NCBI GenBank assembly: GCA_933822405.4
Contig: CAKOGP040002314.1
Coordinates: 1 to 64,000 of the forward strand
Source of the DNA: Cylindrotheca closterium
Lineage: Eukaryota > Bacillariophyta > Bacillariophyceae > Bacillariales > Bacillariaceae
Direction: 5' to 3'
Length of the DNA stretch: 64,000 nt
A model generated the notes under the pieces. It did not search any database and was not told the DNA's origin. It saw nothing but the letters and a program-made list of their open reading frames with translations. Shown here one piece after another: positions 21,227 to 31,854 of the stretch; position 1 is the first letter of the stretch; every line of letters begins with the position of its first letter. Position numbers and translations under genes: made by a program.

Positions 21227-22822
21227 TCACAAGTCTTCCACAAGACATTCTACAAACTTGGCGAGGTGCTCTTGCGCCTTGCTCCATTTTTCAATGTTTC
21301 GTTCCATAGCCAAGGCCTCTAACCATTTGATTCCGCCTTCTTCCTTCCATTTGACAACATCCGATTTCATTTGATCCAATTGTAGGAAGTTGGTTTGTAT
21401 TTCCTCTACATTGAGAAATCGATTGATTGACGCAAAGGACCATTTGGCCGCTTCCCCATTCAAGAGCGGACGAATGCTTGTCATCCCCTCCTCTTGGGCA
21501 GTGCGTTTGGCTGCTTCGCATTTGGCTAGGGCATCCGTGATAAAATGCGATGAATCTGTCGTTTCATTGGAATCAATGGAAGCAGCAGCACCAGTTGCAG
21601 TTTTGGCAGCTGCTTTTATTGGTGTTGAATTGCTGTTGGCAGTAGTTTTTGATTTTTGCTTCATTGTAAACAATCGATGGGAAAACGTTTCTGAGACCCC
21701 ATCACCGGCCAGTTTTGTGACATTGTTGTAATGTGAAGCACTAATGGAATTCACTTCTTCATTGTCAGTGATGGATTCTTCAGTTGCGACCGTCGTTGAT
21801 GTGGTGTTGGATGGCGACGACGATCTTTGTGTGTGCGTTGTCGCATTTTTAGGGTTCGCGACCTTGCTATTGTTGCTTGCAGTAGACCCCCGCTTTCCTT
21901 TTGTCTGAGCCCTTCGTCGCTTCTTTACCCCAAGTTCATGTTCCTCCGCGTCTTCGTAATCTTCATTCCCATGCGTAGTCTCTGCTACATCATACTCCCC
22001 CTCAAAGGCAGTCCCTTCGGCCTTATCAATTTGATTATAGATTTCTTTCATTTGTTCTGAATATGGAAAGAGTTGCAACTTGTCTACCCATTGATCAGAG
22101 GTGGCCAAGAAACCCGTGTAATGCACTTTGTACTTGCGACCATCCACGAAATCAGCCATCTCCACAATCTTGCCCCTCCAGAGTTGGTCGTAGACATAAA
22201 CGTTATCACCTTCCTGAAAGTCATTGGCACTATTCTTCATGTTTGCAGTTGTTGTGGTGACCCCTGTAGTTAATTTGTCTCCGTTCGGTGTCCGTCGTTT
22301 CCGTGACTGTTTCTTTTTGCCTCCTCCATTGTCAAAGACGCCACAGGTTCGTTGCTCAATTTCCAACTCGGTGGCGGGTCGAAACTTATTCTTTTTCAGA
22401 AAAACAAAATACCTTTTCCCAAGAAGATGCTTGTCGTTGAGAATCCTTTGATACAACGTCGACGACCAGTAGTATTGATTGCTGTAAGTGCCAACAACAG
22501 AAGCCCATTGTTTGGTTCCAGGATGATTCTCTAAAAAGTCGTAACAACCAAATAGAACGTCGGTATCTTTGGGAGTACTTTCGTCTTCTTCAGTTTCATT
22601 GGAAGCGTTGTTTGCGTTGACCGAGTCGGAACGCGTTCTCCGCCGATGAGTGACCATGATGGATGGGTAGGTCTCTTGTGCTAGATGTTTCTCAGATCTG
22701 ATCAAGGTACGATATACAATAGTTACTGGTAGATCTGATGTTTCTAATTGATTCTTCATTCGTTCATTCCCCCAAATTTTGTCGATTTCGACTAATTTGA
22801 CTCCCATCTCGAAATCGTCCAT
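21227..22822 (-). CDS. DUF6824-like plus chromo-barrel/Tudor-knot-like protein
   Basis: A single exon of 531 residues from the ATG at 22822 (MDDFEMGVK); an open frame upstream to 22966 looks non-coding. Residues about 88-165 read DTDVLFGCYDFLENHPGTK followed by GKRYFVFLKKNKFRPATE. This resembles, in degenerate form, the diatom-expanded DUF6824 pattern (D-V-L-x-G ... N-H-P-G ... R-F-L). Residues about 205-260 have EGDNVYVYDQLWRGKIVEMA, YKVHYTGF and SDQWVDKLQLFPYSEQM, a chromo-barrel/Tudor-knot signature as found in MOF/MRG proteins that bind methylated histones or nucleic acid. The rest is low-complexity with a basic patch (KKRRRAQTKGKRG) and a helical C-terminus. A nuclear, chromatin-linked role is inference. 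Confidence 0.65.
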   Translation of the reverse strand: MDDFEMGVKLVEIDKIWGNERMKNQLETSDLPVTIVYRTLIRSEKHLAQETYPSIMVTHRRRTRSDSVNANNASNETEEDESTPKDTDVLFGCYDFLENHPGTKQWASVVGTYSNQYYWSSTLYQRILNDKHLLGKRYFVFLKKNKFRPATELEIEQRTCGVFDNGGGKKKQSRKRRTPNGDKLTTGVTTTTANMKNSANDFQEGDNVYVYDQLWRGKIVEMADFVDGRKYKVHYTGFLATSDQWVDKLQLFPYSEQMKEIYNQIDKAEGTAFEGEYDVAETTHGNEDYEDAEEHELGVKKRRRAQTKGKRGSTASNNSKVANPKNATTHTQRSSSPSNTTSTTVATEESITDNEEVNSISASHYNNVTKLAGDGVSETFSHRLFTMKQKSKTTANSNSTPIKAAAKTATGAAASIDSNETTDSSHFITDALAKCEAAKRTAQEEGMTSIRPLLNGEAAKWSFASINRFLNVEEIQTNFLQLDQMKSDVVKWKEEGGIKWLEALAMERNIEKWSKAQEHLAKFVECLVEDL

Positions 22823-23402
22823 ACGATATAGTACTACCGGTACCTGGTACAGGGTACATACCAATAATGTACACATCCCGCGATACTGTTCACACCCCGC
22901 CCCCGATACTGAATACTGTACCGGAATGCGCGTGTAATGTGGCTTCCAATTGCGGAGTATCCACATTCATTCCTTGCATTTCCCGCCAGTTTTGCATTGG
23001 CAATTCGTTGGTGGTACCGGTACGTATCGCCCGCTTGGTGATGAAGCATGAATAGTTCGAATATATTTGGCGCGCCAGCCTTGGTGCTCGCCTATATAGT
23101 CGGACTGGCTCGCTCCGAAAAGTCGTCAAATTTTTCTCTTGTGGCCGAATTCGTCTCCAATGTTAATTATGTACTTCCAATGCATCCTCTACTTGAAACA
23201 CCTCCATTGGCTCTTACAAGCGTTCATTAAATAACGACAAGATCCAATATTTCAGTCTTCCTAAACATGTGTGGCGAACGGAAAATCCAAAACCGACGAG
23301 CGACGACCGCTCGAATTCGATTTCCAACTCAGAAACACACCTCGGGTACACTTTCCCCTCGTGTTGTGTGCAATCAATCGCATACGCCTTAGAATTTAGA
23401 AA
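22823..23402. promoter_or_regulatory. shared divergent promoter, DUF6824-like (-) / coiled coil (+)
   Basis: Both genes start at the edges of this 580-bp interval. TACCGGTACCTGGTACAGGG at 22837-22856 and GGTACCGGTACG at 23013-23024 are GTAC palindrome clusters. CCTATATAGTCGG at 23088-23100 is a candidate TATA element for the plus-strand gene, about 300 bp ahead of its ATG. No gene is seen inside. Confidence 0.4.
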
Positions 23403-24884
23403 ATGGTGATGGAAGAAGAACACCCCATGGACGAACCCACGCCCAAGGTTGTTCTTGAAACCTTGAAGGCTGAGGAAGAGGCCAAGGAGGTTCCCGCTCC
23501 TGCTGAAACTGCCCCCGACACTCCAATGGATGAAATGTTGTCTGACAGCAAATCGGTTCGTTCCGCAGTATCCAGCAAGAAGGAATCTCCCGCAACCGAG
23601 GAACAAGTTGAAGAAAAGAAGCCAGAAGACAAGCCTGTCGAATCTGTTGAAACCCCTGAAGTTGAAGAAGAAAAGAAGGAGGAGGAGGGTGCCCCTGCTG
23701 TTGCGCCAACTTCTGAAGGTAAGGATAACAAGGCTGTGAAGGAAGCTGTCGAGGTCGAAAAGGAGGCAGAGGAAGACAAGGAATCCGCCAAGGACGAAGC
23801 TGCTGAAGTCGAGGATGTCAGCGAAGAAGCCAAGCGCGAAACCAGCAAGCTGAAGAACATTTTCAAGTCCATCAAGTCCATCAAGAAAAAAGTCAAAAAG
23901 ATGAAGACCAAGAGATCATCCAAGAACAAGGAGGCATCCCCAGATGAAGTTCAAGAGCCAGAACCTAATCCAGCTGAAGACCACGAGTTGGATGTCCCCA
24001 AGCTTGTGGACAATAAGACTGTGGAAGACAAGCTTGTGGACGACAGTGCCAATCCAGCTCAAGAGACACCTGAAGAAGAAAAGGAAGATACAGATGATGA
24101 AGCCGCTGAAAACGAAGAAATCATCAACAGTCTTCGTGGAACCGTCTTGAGTCTCGATGAAGAAAATAAGGAGTTGAAGCGCCGTATTATGCGCATGAAG
24201 GCTCAACTTAGTGGAGAACCACAACAGCCTTTTGATGAGCGTGTTACCGACACTCTCGCCACCAAGGAATTTGAGAATATGTCTCCCGACGAAAAGATCA
24301 AGCAATTGGATTCTCAAGTCCAAAAGTGGCAAAAGCTTTACTTGGAATCCAATGAAATTGGTGCTTCTCGCATTGAAAAGTTGGAAGAAGGATGCGACGA
24401 GGTCTCTACCATGGCCAAATCCACTTCTGGCAACACCAATGATGATAAGGAATCCATGGGTAATAACGAAGATCGTATCTTGATGCTCGAATACCAATTG
24501 CGTGAGTCTGTCAAGGTCTTGAAGACGGCCCAAAAGAAAATGGTGGCCCAACATGAGAAGGAATTCCACCTCCAAAAGACTGTTGATGATTTGAGTGAGC
24601 AAATCAACGAACTCAATGGTCAAGTCCAAAAGGCTAACGATTCTGAAGCCAACATGAAGGTCCAATGGGAACAAGAACAAAAGAATAAGCTGGAAGCCGA
24701 AGCCCAATTGGCCCAAGAAAGACAACGATTGGATGACTTCCGCGAGGATTTGGGCTTGGCGCCACTCTACAAGAATGAAGCGGCAGTGGTCGATGATCAA
24801 GTGGATCAGCAAATACAGCAAACTAATAACTCTTCAATCTTTTGCTGGGGAGGAGGATCGTCGGCTCAACCCATTTCGCAATAA
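23403..24884 (+). CDS. acidic coiled-coil protein, unknown function
   Basis: A single exon of 493 residues; AAAATGG gives a good start context. The N-terminal 140 residues are Glu/Lys/Pro/Val-rich and disordered. A strongly basic patch follows at about 145-175 (FKSIKSIKKKVKKMKTKR), then another acidic stretch. Residues about 240-460 have heptad-like coiled coil (SLDEENKELKRRIMRMKAQL; LSEQINELNGQVQKAN). The end is SSIFCWGGGSSAQPISQ. There is no signal peptide or membrane segment. Codon choice is unusually uniform (AAG, GTC, GAA), as in highly expressed genes, and this produces long open frames on the opposite strand. I do not recognise the family. A cytoplasmic scaffold or membrane-adhering coiled coil is possible, with the basic patch as a lipid or nucleic-acid contact. 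Confidence 0.75.
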   Translation: MVMEEEHPMDEPTPKVVLETLKAEEEAKEVPAPAETAPDTPMDEMLSDSKSVRSAVSSKKESPATEEQVEEKKPEDKPVESVETPEVEEEKKEEEGAPAVAPTSEGKDNKAVKEAVEVEKEAEEDKESAKDEAAEVEDVSEEAKRETSKLKNIFKSIKSIKKKVKKMKTKRSSKNKEASPDEVQEPEPNPAEDHELDVPKLVDNKTVEDKLVDDSANPAQETPEEEKEDTDDEAAENEEIINSLRGTVLSLDEENKELKRRIMRMKAQLSGEPQQPFDERVTDTLATKEFENMSPDEKIKQLDSQVQKWQKLYLESNEIGASRIEKLEEGCDEVSTMAKSTSGNTNDDKESMGNNEDRILMLEYQLRESVKVLKTAQKKMVAQHEKEFHLQKTVDDLSEQINELNGQVQKANDSEANMKVQWEQEQKNKLEAEAQLAQERQRLDDFREDLGLAPLYKNEAAVVDDQVDQQIQQTNNSSIFCWGGGSSAQPISQ

Positions 24885-25265
24885 ATTAAATATTCCGAAC
24901 AGCGTGGTTCGGAATGATGGATGATCATGATGAGAGCAAGAAACCTGAGTTGGGCAGTTTCGAAAGATGTCCATGTACATCATCATCATCAATAAAAACA
25001 GTTGTATTGCCCTTTTGTAACTATAATACATATAATAATTTCGTTTTCTTTACTGAATTGCTGATGTTGATAATACTGTAGGCTGTAGGTACTTCTTTCG
25101 TCCTGCAGTAGTTGAAGTTGAGTCACGAAAAGTTGAATCCCGGTTGCAATGAAAATGAAAATGCAAGAGATTCCCGCACCTTTGAAACCACCCATGATCA
25201 GACACATTTTGAATTTGCATTTGTTCTACAATTCACAATCACAAAATAAACAGCGTTTGGACACC
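24885..25265. other. intergenic spacer
   Basis: The 3' flank of the coiled-coil gene and 5' flank of the transporter. AT-rich; TACATCATCATCATCAATAA near 24973 is a short trinucleotide run. The transporter frame is open upstream to an ATG at 25149, so its start may lie here. Confidence 0.35.
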
Positions 25266-27412
25266 ATGTCTCCGCCAAAGAGATCCCTCGAAGGGACACG
25301 TCTAGAAACCCCTCTTGGAAACAGTGGAGAAGAAGCAAGAGCACCCCATAACCCACCACGACCAGATGATGATCTACCAAGCAATATTTGCGATTCGAAG
25401 CAACTTGTGTTTGTTCCCCAGGAGTGTTTGAGTGGGAATCATGAGAGACCATTGTTGCACGTGGATGCTTCAGGTCGCAAGTCGACGTACTCTCTCCAAC
25501 CAATGCAGTATTCTGTCATGTTTATCTTGATGGTGGAGTTGTTGGAACGATTTTCCTACTATGGCTACTGTTATACATTGACTCTATACCTCACGGGTGC
25601 CTACAATGAGGATTGGAATGCTGGGTTCGAATCTGTCAAGGCTGCTTCGTTTGTATCTTTGTCAACTATGGTTGCTTACACGACACCCTTTATTGGAGCC
25701 ATCCTGGCGGATTCCGTTTTGGGAGACTACAGATCCATACTTTTTGGACTCTTGTGCTTTTATGTGCCTGGTGTGTCCATTTTCACCCTGACATCAGTTC
25801 CTGGATTTTTTGGAGAAGAATTCAATGAATCCCTCTTGTTACTTTCTTTGGTTGTATTGTGGCCTCTTGGGTAAGTGTTACACTCTTCCTGATGAATTGC
25901 TCTGAACTGAATTGCTTTCATCTGAATTGTTCTCAACTACTCTTTTCTTACCGACGCGATGGTCTCTGTCTCGTTCTCTGTCTCTAGTACTGGCATTGTA
26001 AAGTCCATCGTGAACGTCTTCGGAGCAAAACAATTCCATCCCTTGCTTCAGTCATCCCTCATTGAGGCCTACTATGTCAAATTTTACATGGCGATCAACA
26101 TTGGCTCTATGGTGGGGATTTGCTCCATTCCAATTCTGGCCCAGCACAATGTGACCATGGCCTACTGCGTACCATTATGTCTTTTGTTGTTTGGTGCGAC
26201 GGTGTTTATTTCGGGAACTCCGCGCTATGTTCGAGCACCACCCAGTGGTAATCTATTTCGCAGGAAAAGGGTCAGAAAGACTGCTCAATCCATCCCCCTT
26301 TCCAGTATCTTTCGGATTTGTCTTTTGATCGTGCCCTTTAGTACTGGATACAATCAGATGCCAACGACCTTCATCGTCCAGGGTGCTGTCATGACAAAGG
26401 CATTTGGTTTTATTGATGTTGCAAGTATGAATAGTTTGGACGCTATTTCGGTGCTTTTCTTTGGTTCCATCACGTCAACATACATTTATCCCTACCTCGC
26501 ATCCCGAGGCATCAAACTACCGACTACGTACAAATTTGCCATTGGATCTGGACTGGGGGCTCTTGGCATGTGTTGGGCCCTCGTTGTGGAGAGAATGATT
26601 CACGCTGCATATGAAAAGGACGGTAGTCAAATATGTGTTTTGTGGCAAGCGCCCGCCTACATCCTCATCGGATGGGGGGAGATTTTTGCAGTTTCGGCTG
26701 CCTGTAAGTGATGATGCGTGTTCTATTGAACGCTGTTTGGCAATTCAGAAGTTCTCATAGTCGTATCTCTTGGTTGTCCTCTTTAGACGAGGTCGCATTC
26801 AAAGCTTCCAGTCCCGACAAGAAGGCTTTGGCCAGCGCGACAAACATTTTCTGTGTGGGAGGACTTCCAAACATATTATGTATCATGTTGTATCATTTCT
26901 GCAGTCCTTGGTTCGAGAACTCTCATGGCACAACTGCGATCGGACACATTGATGAATATGCAACTGCAAAGATCGGCAATTACTTCTGTGTCCTTCTTGG
27001 TGTCATGCTGTTTGGAGTAGGGCTCAATCTTCTACCTTCCGTTCGTGACTTTGTGGACGGTATTGAGAACCAATCGGTGGACATCCTCAAGACACCGATA
27101 GTCCAGAAAGGACGGGGCCGTAGGAACGGTGGAACCGATGAGAATACAGCATTGTTAACACCCGGTTCGAAGAGATATCAAGATTACATGAAGTTTGGCG
27201 ACACTCCTGTTCTATACAAAATGGGATCGATGCGTGCTGGAGCTTCGTTGAGCAACAGTGATATCGGGCATACTAAGCCGATGAAATATAAATATGTGCC
27301 CAAGATCTATCAGAGTGTGGGAGAGTTGGGAGATGATGGGAAGCCAATCAAGGACAGTGGTGCTGTGAAAGGGAAGCAAAAGAACGATCTTGGGCGACTG
27401 AATTCCACATGA
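25266..27412 (+). CDS. POT/PTR family proton-coupled oligopeptide-type transporter
   Basis: Three exons: 25266-25870, 25988-26703 and 26787-27412; 648 residues. The reading frame is restored at WPLG|TGIV and SAA|YEVAF. The family import signature ExxERFxYYG is present as ELLERFSYYGYCYTLTLYL, followed by FIGAILADSVLGDYRSI and GIVKSIVNVFGAKQF, which correspond to the classic POT helix 1, helix 2-3 loop and helix 4-5 regions. Twelve helices fit the hydrophobic segments. POT carriers move di/tripeptides, or nitrate and other small solutes in plants, with protons. The N-terminus (about 75 residues) and C-terminus (about 120 residues) are hydrophilic extensions. An ATG at 25149 is an alternative start. 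The substrate cannot be assigned. Confidence 0.9.
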
Positions 27413-27756
27413 GCGTCATCGTTTGTACAGTATTAGACTTTTAAGCAGGATATACATCGTTTGTACAGTATTAGACTTTTAAGCAGGATATAACTAGAGT
27501 TCACAGTTCAGTCTGTATCGATCCATCAGATCAAACACCAATGATGATTCAGTGACTATGAACGATTAACGTGATCAATGACAATGAGTCTTGACACTTT
27601 AGAGGCGTCTGGCCATGGCACGAAAGCTTTCGGACACGGACATTTCCGTGATTAACAGCTATGCCAGTTTCAACATGCCTCCAACACAATCGATGGAAAG
27701 AAAGTCTTTGCAATTCATACCTGGTAGTCTACTGAAAGCCAGAGAATAAGCCCACG
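27413..27756. other. intergenic spacer downstream of transporter
   Basis: Apart from the 38-bp duplication at its start I see no feature. The segment is the 3' UTR of the transporter and the promoter of the glycosyltransferase-like gene. Confidence 0.35.
27417..27492. repeat. 38-bp direct tandem repeat, two exact copies
   Basis: The unit beginning CATCGTTTGTACAGTATTAG occurs at 27417-27454 and again at 27455-27492 with no mismatch. It lies immediately after the transporter stop codon, so in its 3' UTR. Confidence 0.95.
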
Positions 27757-29172
27757 ATGCCCAATATCAGTAGATCAGCCGAAAGGCTCATTTTCGTGAT
27801 TATATTGTCAATTCTTTACGTTATGAATCAGCAGTCGAACAGCGCCAATATCAATCAAGACCATCATGATCAGTATTCATCGGCTGATCCAATTCCATCA
27901 ACAAAATCTGATTGTAACAACGACGGTACGCAACGAGATTTGGGACAAAGCTCGCCGAATTTGGAAATAATGGCTCCTTCACATTCTCTGAACCGCTCGG
28001 AAATGGAGGTTATTGAAAGCACAACGGACCAAGGCGGAAATGCTACGGATCGGAAATGGGTCAAAGATCGATTAGTAATTCATTTGGGCAAGGAACACTT
28101 CTATTGGCACTATGGACAGCGCCGCCTATGCCAAATGTTGCAGGATATGACGCTGACGGGAGAAATTCAGCAGGACCCAAAGTACTTTCGGGATCCTATT
28201 CCTGGACGTCCGATTCCAAAGTTGGTGACTGAGTTGAACTGTAATAGCATTCGTGGATATTTTGGTTTTGGAGAAGGCAATTGGGTCAGTGCTGTATATT
28301 CGTCACGAATGGCTGCAGCCAGAGCCAAGGTGGATTATAGCTTTTCTTGCCGGAGTGATACTCGTAATCGTTTGAAGTTCATACTTCCGTGGTTAGAAGT
28401 TGAGCAAAAAGCTCCCACCATGGATGATCCTTGGCCTTACACGGGACCAATTGCGACTGTCCCGGAAGTTTGTGGTCAAAGATACGATGTGGTAAGGTTG
28501 GACAAGTTTGCCGACCAAATTATTGAAGATATGCGAAAAATGGCTGTCACATTGGTGGGCTCTCAAGATGATGGAATTCGAGTACACCCATCCGTACCAA
28601 TCGACCAGCCACCCATGGTTCCAGATGTTGTATTGGATGATGTGGTGATTCATTTTCGGTGTGGAGATATCATGGGTGGTGGTGGACGGGGAGATTATGG
28701 GATGATCAAGTTCACCGAGTATTTAAAATGGATCAACAAGAACGAAACGAAACGCATTGGTATTTTGACGCAACCATTTGATCCCGCGAAACTGCGACAG
28801 AAGGATGTCTACAATGCTGAAAGATGCAAGGTTGCTACATACTTGCTGTCCGACACGCTGCAAGACTTTGTTCCAGATGCTACCATCACAATTCACAACG
28901 GCGACAATGAGACGATACCTTTGGTGTATGCTCGCTTGGTAATGGCGAAGCAGGCATTCATTTCATTGTCATCTTTAACCTGGTTCCCAATGATTGGTAC
29001 TTTTGGACACGGCTATTTTCAAAAGGGGAACCCAGGAGTGAACCCCTTTGCCGAACATTTACCGGCAAAGATGAATCATTTGACAATGATGACAGCGCCA
29101 TGGCTGTCACAAAAGCAAATTTCGAAAAAGACGTTGAACGAAACATTGAAATGGTTCATCACACCCGAGTAG
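27757..29172 (+). CDS. type II membrane glycosyltransferase-like protein (HxRxGD fold)
   Basis: A single exon of 471 residues. The start MPNISRSAERLIFVIILSIL is a short tail plus a signal-anchor helix, as in Golgi glycosyltransferases. An Asn-rich stem follows, then a globular part. The clearest motif is VVIHFRCGDIMGGGGRGDYG, the H-x-R-x-G-D loop that binds the nucleotide-sugar phosphate in fucosyltransferase-fold enzymes (GT11, GT23 and GT65-68 groups). A later block RLVMAKQAFISLSSLTWFP matches the position where these enzymes have a Ser/Thr-x-x-S acceptor-side loop. A fucosyltransferase-like enzyme modifying secretory-pathway glycans is a reasonable inference; donor and acceptor are unknown. 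Confidence 0.7.
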   Translation: MPNISRSAERLIFVIILSILYVMNQQSNSANINQDHHDQYSSADPIPSTKSDCNNDGTQRDLGQSSPNLEIMAPSHSLNRSEMEVIESTTDQGGNATDRKWVKDRLVIHLGKEHFYWHYGQRRLCQMLQDMTLTGEIQQDPKYFRDPIPGRPIPKLVTELNCNSIRGYFGFGEGNWVSAVYSSRMAAARAKVDYSFSCRSDTRNRLKFILPWLEVEQKAPTMDDPWPYTGPIATVPEVCGQRYDVVRLDKFADQIIEDMRKMAVTLVGSQDDGIRVHPSVPIDQPPMVPDVVLDDVVIHFRCGDIMGGGGRGDYGMIKFTEYLKWINKNETKRIGILTQPFDPAKLRQKDVYNAERCKVATYLLSDTLQDFVPDATITIHNGDNETIPLVYARLVMAKQAFISLSSLTWFPMIGTFGHGYFQKGNPGVNPFAEHLPAKMNHLTMMTAPWLSQKQISKKTLNETLKWFITPE

Positions 29173-29318
29173 TACGGTGGCTCTTTGAGGAAGTGCAATC
29201 TGGACTCCAACCATTGGCGCCAGCGCTCGGAAATCAATAATAGAATATAGACAACACAGCATTTAATAGTCCCTCAGGCTTGTCTTCTGGAAAATTCGTA
29301 GACCTTGTTTACTACTGC

Positions 29319-31316
29319 TTATCTGAGATCTACAGGTAGTCCCATCTTTTCCAGACGGTCCTCCAATGCCGTCTTTTGTTTCATTCCATACTTGCGTTCG
29401 TCTCCAGGCAACAGCTTTCCCAATGTGCTTCCTTCAGCACGCGCCAAGTCTTCGTCCTCCAATCCTTGTTTTCGGATTTGGTTTTCCAAAGCTGCAATGG
29501 TTCGTTTCAACAATCGCTTTTCATTTCGGCGATGTCGAATGGCCATGCGCTGATTGTACGACAACAATCGGAACATTCCCTTGTCCTTGATCAAAGCGGC
29601 ATCGTCTTCTTCGGTATTGGGATAGTTGCCCAATTGTCGTGTTACAGCTTCAATGACCGATCGCAAAACGGATGCCTCGTTTGCGGCAGAAATGGTTCGA
29701 GAATAATCAAATTCACTCAAGGGTCGTCCACGTGTATCTTCGGGAGTCATTTGCATCAATCGCAAGAATTCCAAAAGTTCGACAGGATATCGATCGGCAT
29801 AACAGGGGAAATCGACCATGGATTTACGTCCAACAGAGTCTAAGAACTCGATCTTTTCTTCGGCCAAGGGATCAATGGGGATGCTTTCATCTTTGAGTTC
29901 CTTGACAAAGGATTCGGTGCGGGGAGCAATGGCAACAGTGACATCAACCGAGTTAAAGGGGTTGCGTTCGACAGCGAATCCATACAATAGCAATAGTTCC
30001 GCATTGGATTTGGGTCCGTAGGAAATGTAAATCTAAGCAATTGAAGTGTAACGGAATGGATGAACAAATTAGGAACGACGTGAGTGGGGGCATTCAATGC
30101 AAATTGTAAACAGCTCAGCAGCGAGGTACAATGTTCGATCGACTCACCTGTTCCATGCGACGGTATCCTCGATCGGCATATAGAATTACTTCCTCTTCAC
30201 CACTAGTAAAGAGCCAATCTCCACCTTCCCGAGCATCAATGTAAGCTTGAGAAAAGGGGGAATGATTGATCAAGTCGGCGTATGGGACCAATGCCAAAGC
30301 TTCACCCTCCTTGAGACTGCGGAGTCGAATGGCACGGGAGAAGAGCATGGTAAATGCCCAAAGCCAGTTTTCATAAGTGTATTTCTAAATCGAAAAAAAG
30401 AAAATATGAGTGAAGATGGAAAGTTGCTGATGATTCATTCATTCATCAGTCGATCCACAATAAACTAAATCGAACGAAAGCCGTAGGACTTGTTCTGTCA
30501 GTGTATAAAACATAACAATAGTCAACTCACATCTTTGGGAAATCGATCAGGATACTTGGTGCAGAGACCATCTTCTCCACCCAACAAGGCATCGTATTCC
30601 CGTTGAAGTTTCATTTGCAAACTACGCGTAGCGGCAATCACTGGAGATCCGTCCAAAAAGGACAAATCCTCATCGTTCCACGAAAACGTAGGATTGACTT
30701 CTCCCACTTCGGGCAAGACATCCATGTAGGGTTTCCAGTAGGATTCGTCGCCCATTACAAACTTTTCGTGAATCAAATGACACGCCAGGACGAGATATTC
30801 ATTGACATCCGCGGAAAAGATATCCTTGCCCAAGGCCTTGCGGGCCGATCGTTTGGTCATACACAGCTTGAGAGGAATCTTGAACAAATTGTCGCCATCA
30901 TTAATGTCGCGTCTGGCCAAGAGTCCTCGTCCAGAAGACTCGTTTGTGATTTCATCACGGGTATCCGTCGAAATGGCCATGGGATGTGGAGCTTCTCCCC
31001 AAGAGGACACTTCCGCCAAATACACATCTCCTTCTTCTTCCAACCATTGAATCAGAGCAGCATTAGCACTAAGTTTGTTATTGCCACCATCTTTGTTGCC
31101 AAGGAGACCCTTCATTTTCATTTCGTTTTCAAAGGCTCCTGGTGCTTCAGGAGTATTCTCTAGTAAGGCTTTGACCCATTCACTTTCACCACCTTCACCA
31201 CCTGCCATGGAGAGAGTCGTGGACTTTGAGATTCTTGCATCAGGGGAGACAAAAGATTCAGCTTGTTGTGACTTCAGAAGTGACAGGGAAAGGATTGCGA
31301 GCATTGAGAACTTCAT
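29319..31316 (-). CDS. SET-domain protein methyltransferase, Rubisco LSMT-like, plastid-type presequence
   Basis: Three exons: 31316-30531, 30384-30148 and 30032-29319; 578 residues, all junctions phase 0. The start MKFSMLAILSLSLLKSQQAESF|VSP is a signal peptide ending in an ASAF-like Phe, so plastid import is likely. The SET core has RGLLARRDINDGDNLFKIPL, an inserted iSET part, WLWAFTMLFSRAIRL, and the AdoMet/Lys-site motif ALVPYADLINHSP, then IYISYGPKSNAELLLLYGF. The C-terminal part is the helical Rubs_subs-bind-type region. Known relatives (LSMT, SETD3/SETD6 group) methylate Lys or His in Rubisco, aldolase or actin. The substrate here is not determined. It is divergent with family member C. 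Confidence 0.87.
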
Positions 31317-31854
31317 GTTGAATGGAGTGTAGACTTAGATGCGTATAGTATGGTGGATGATTGCTTCTGACGTTGTCGCTTGTGAACGAGATTAGTACAG
31401 TTCGTCTCTGGGAGGAATGTTTTTCAGTTAGACACTGTTGATTGACTGATTGATTCGTTCAGTCGCTTGTTTGTTAAGAGCAACGAGCAAAAGGTTTATA
31501 TTGAGAGACTTTGGAAGATCCTGAATTCTTCCTCTTTAAAGTTTGTTTTCATGTCCTCGTCATCATCGAGCTGGTTTGTTTTCGTCCCAAAATTCGTCGC
31601 CACGTGGATGCAAAAGGAGGGATCCCCCTTTTCCAAGTTTGTAAAAGTCAATATTTTGGTCGGTGTGCCGGACATATTTGACGTTTCGTTAAATGAGTAC
31701 AAAGTTGCCCCTCTAATTGACAGTTGCAAAGGTGCATAAATCTTTGATCGTACAAGGTAGCCTAGCACAAAAGCCCACAGAAACCGGATTATCTGTCAAC
31801 TGTTTGATCAACTTGCTCAGTGATGAAAGCGATACGTACCCATTCTTTTCAGCA
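31317..31854. promoter_or_regulatory. shared divergent promoter, SET gene (-) / member C (+)
   Basis: A 540-bp interval between two starts. GATTGACTGATTGATTCGTTC lies at 31440-31461. The C frame is open upstream to 31717, but the family-like N-terminus starts at MRSQPTG (31855). Confidence 0.35.

Noticed and set aside
23916..24821. 301-codon minus-strand open frame opposite the coiled-coil gene
   Set aside because: It arises from the biased codon use of the sense gene; its translation is Leu/Phe/His-rich with no domain.
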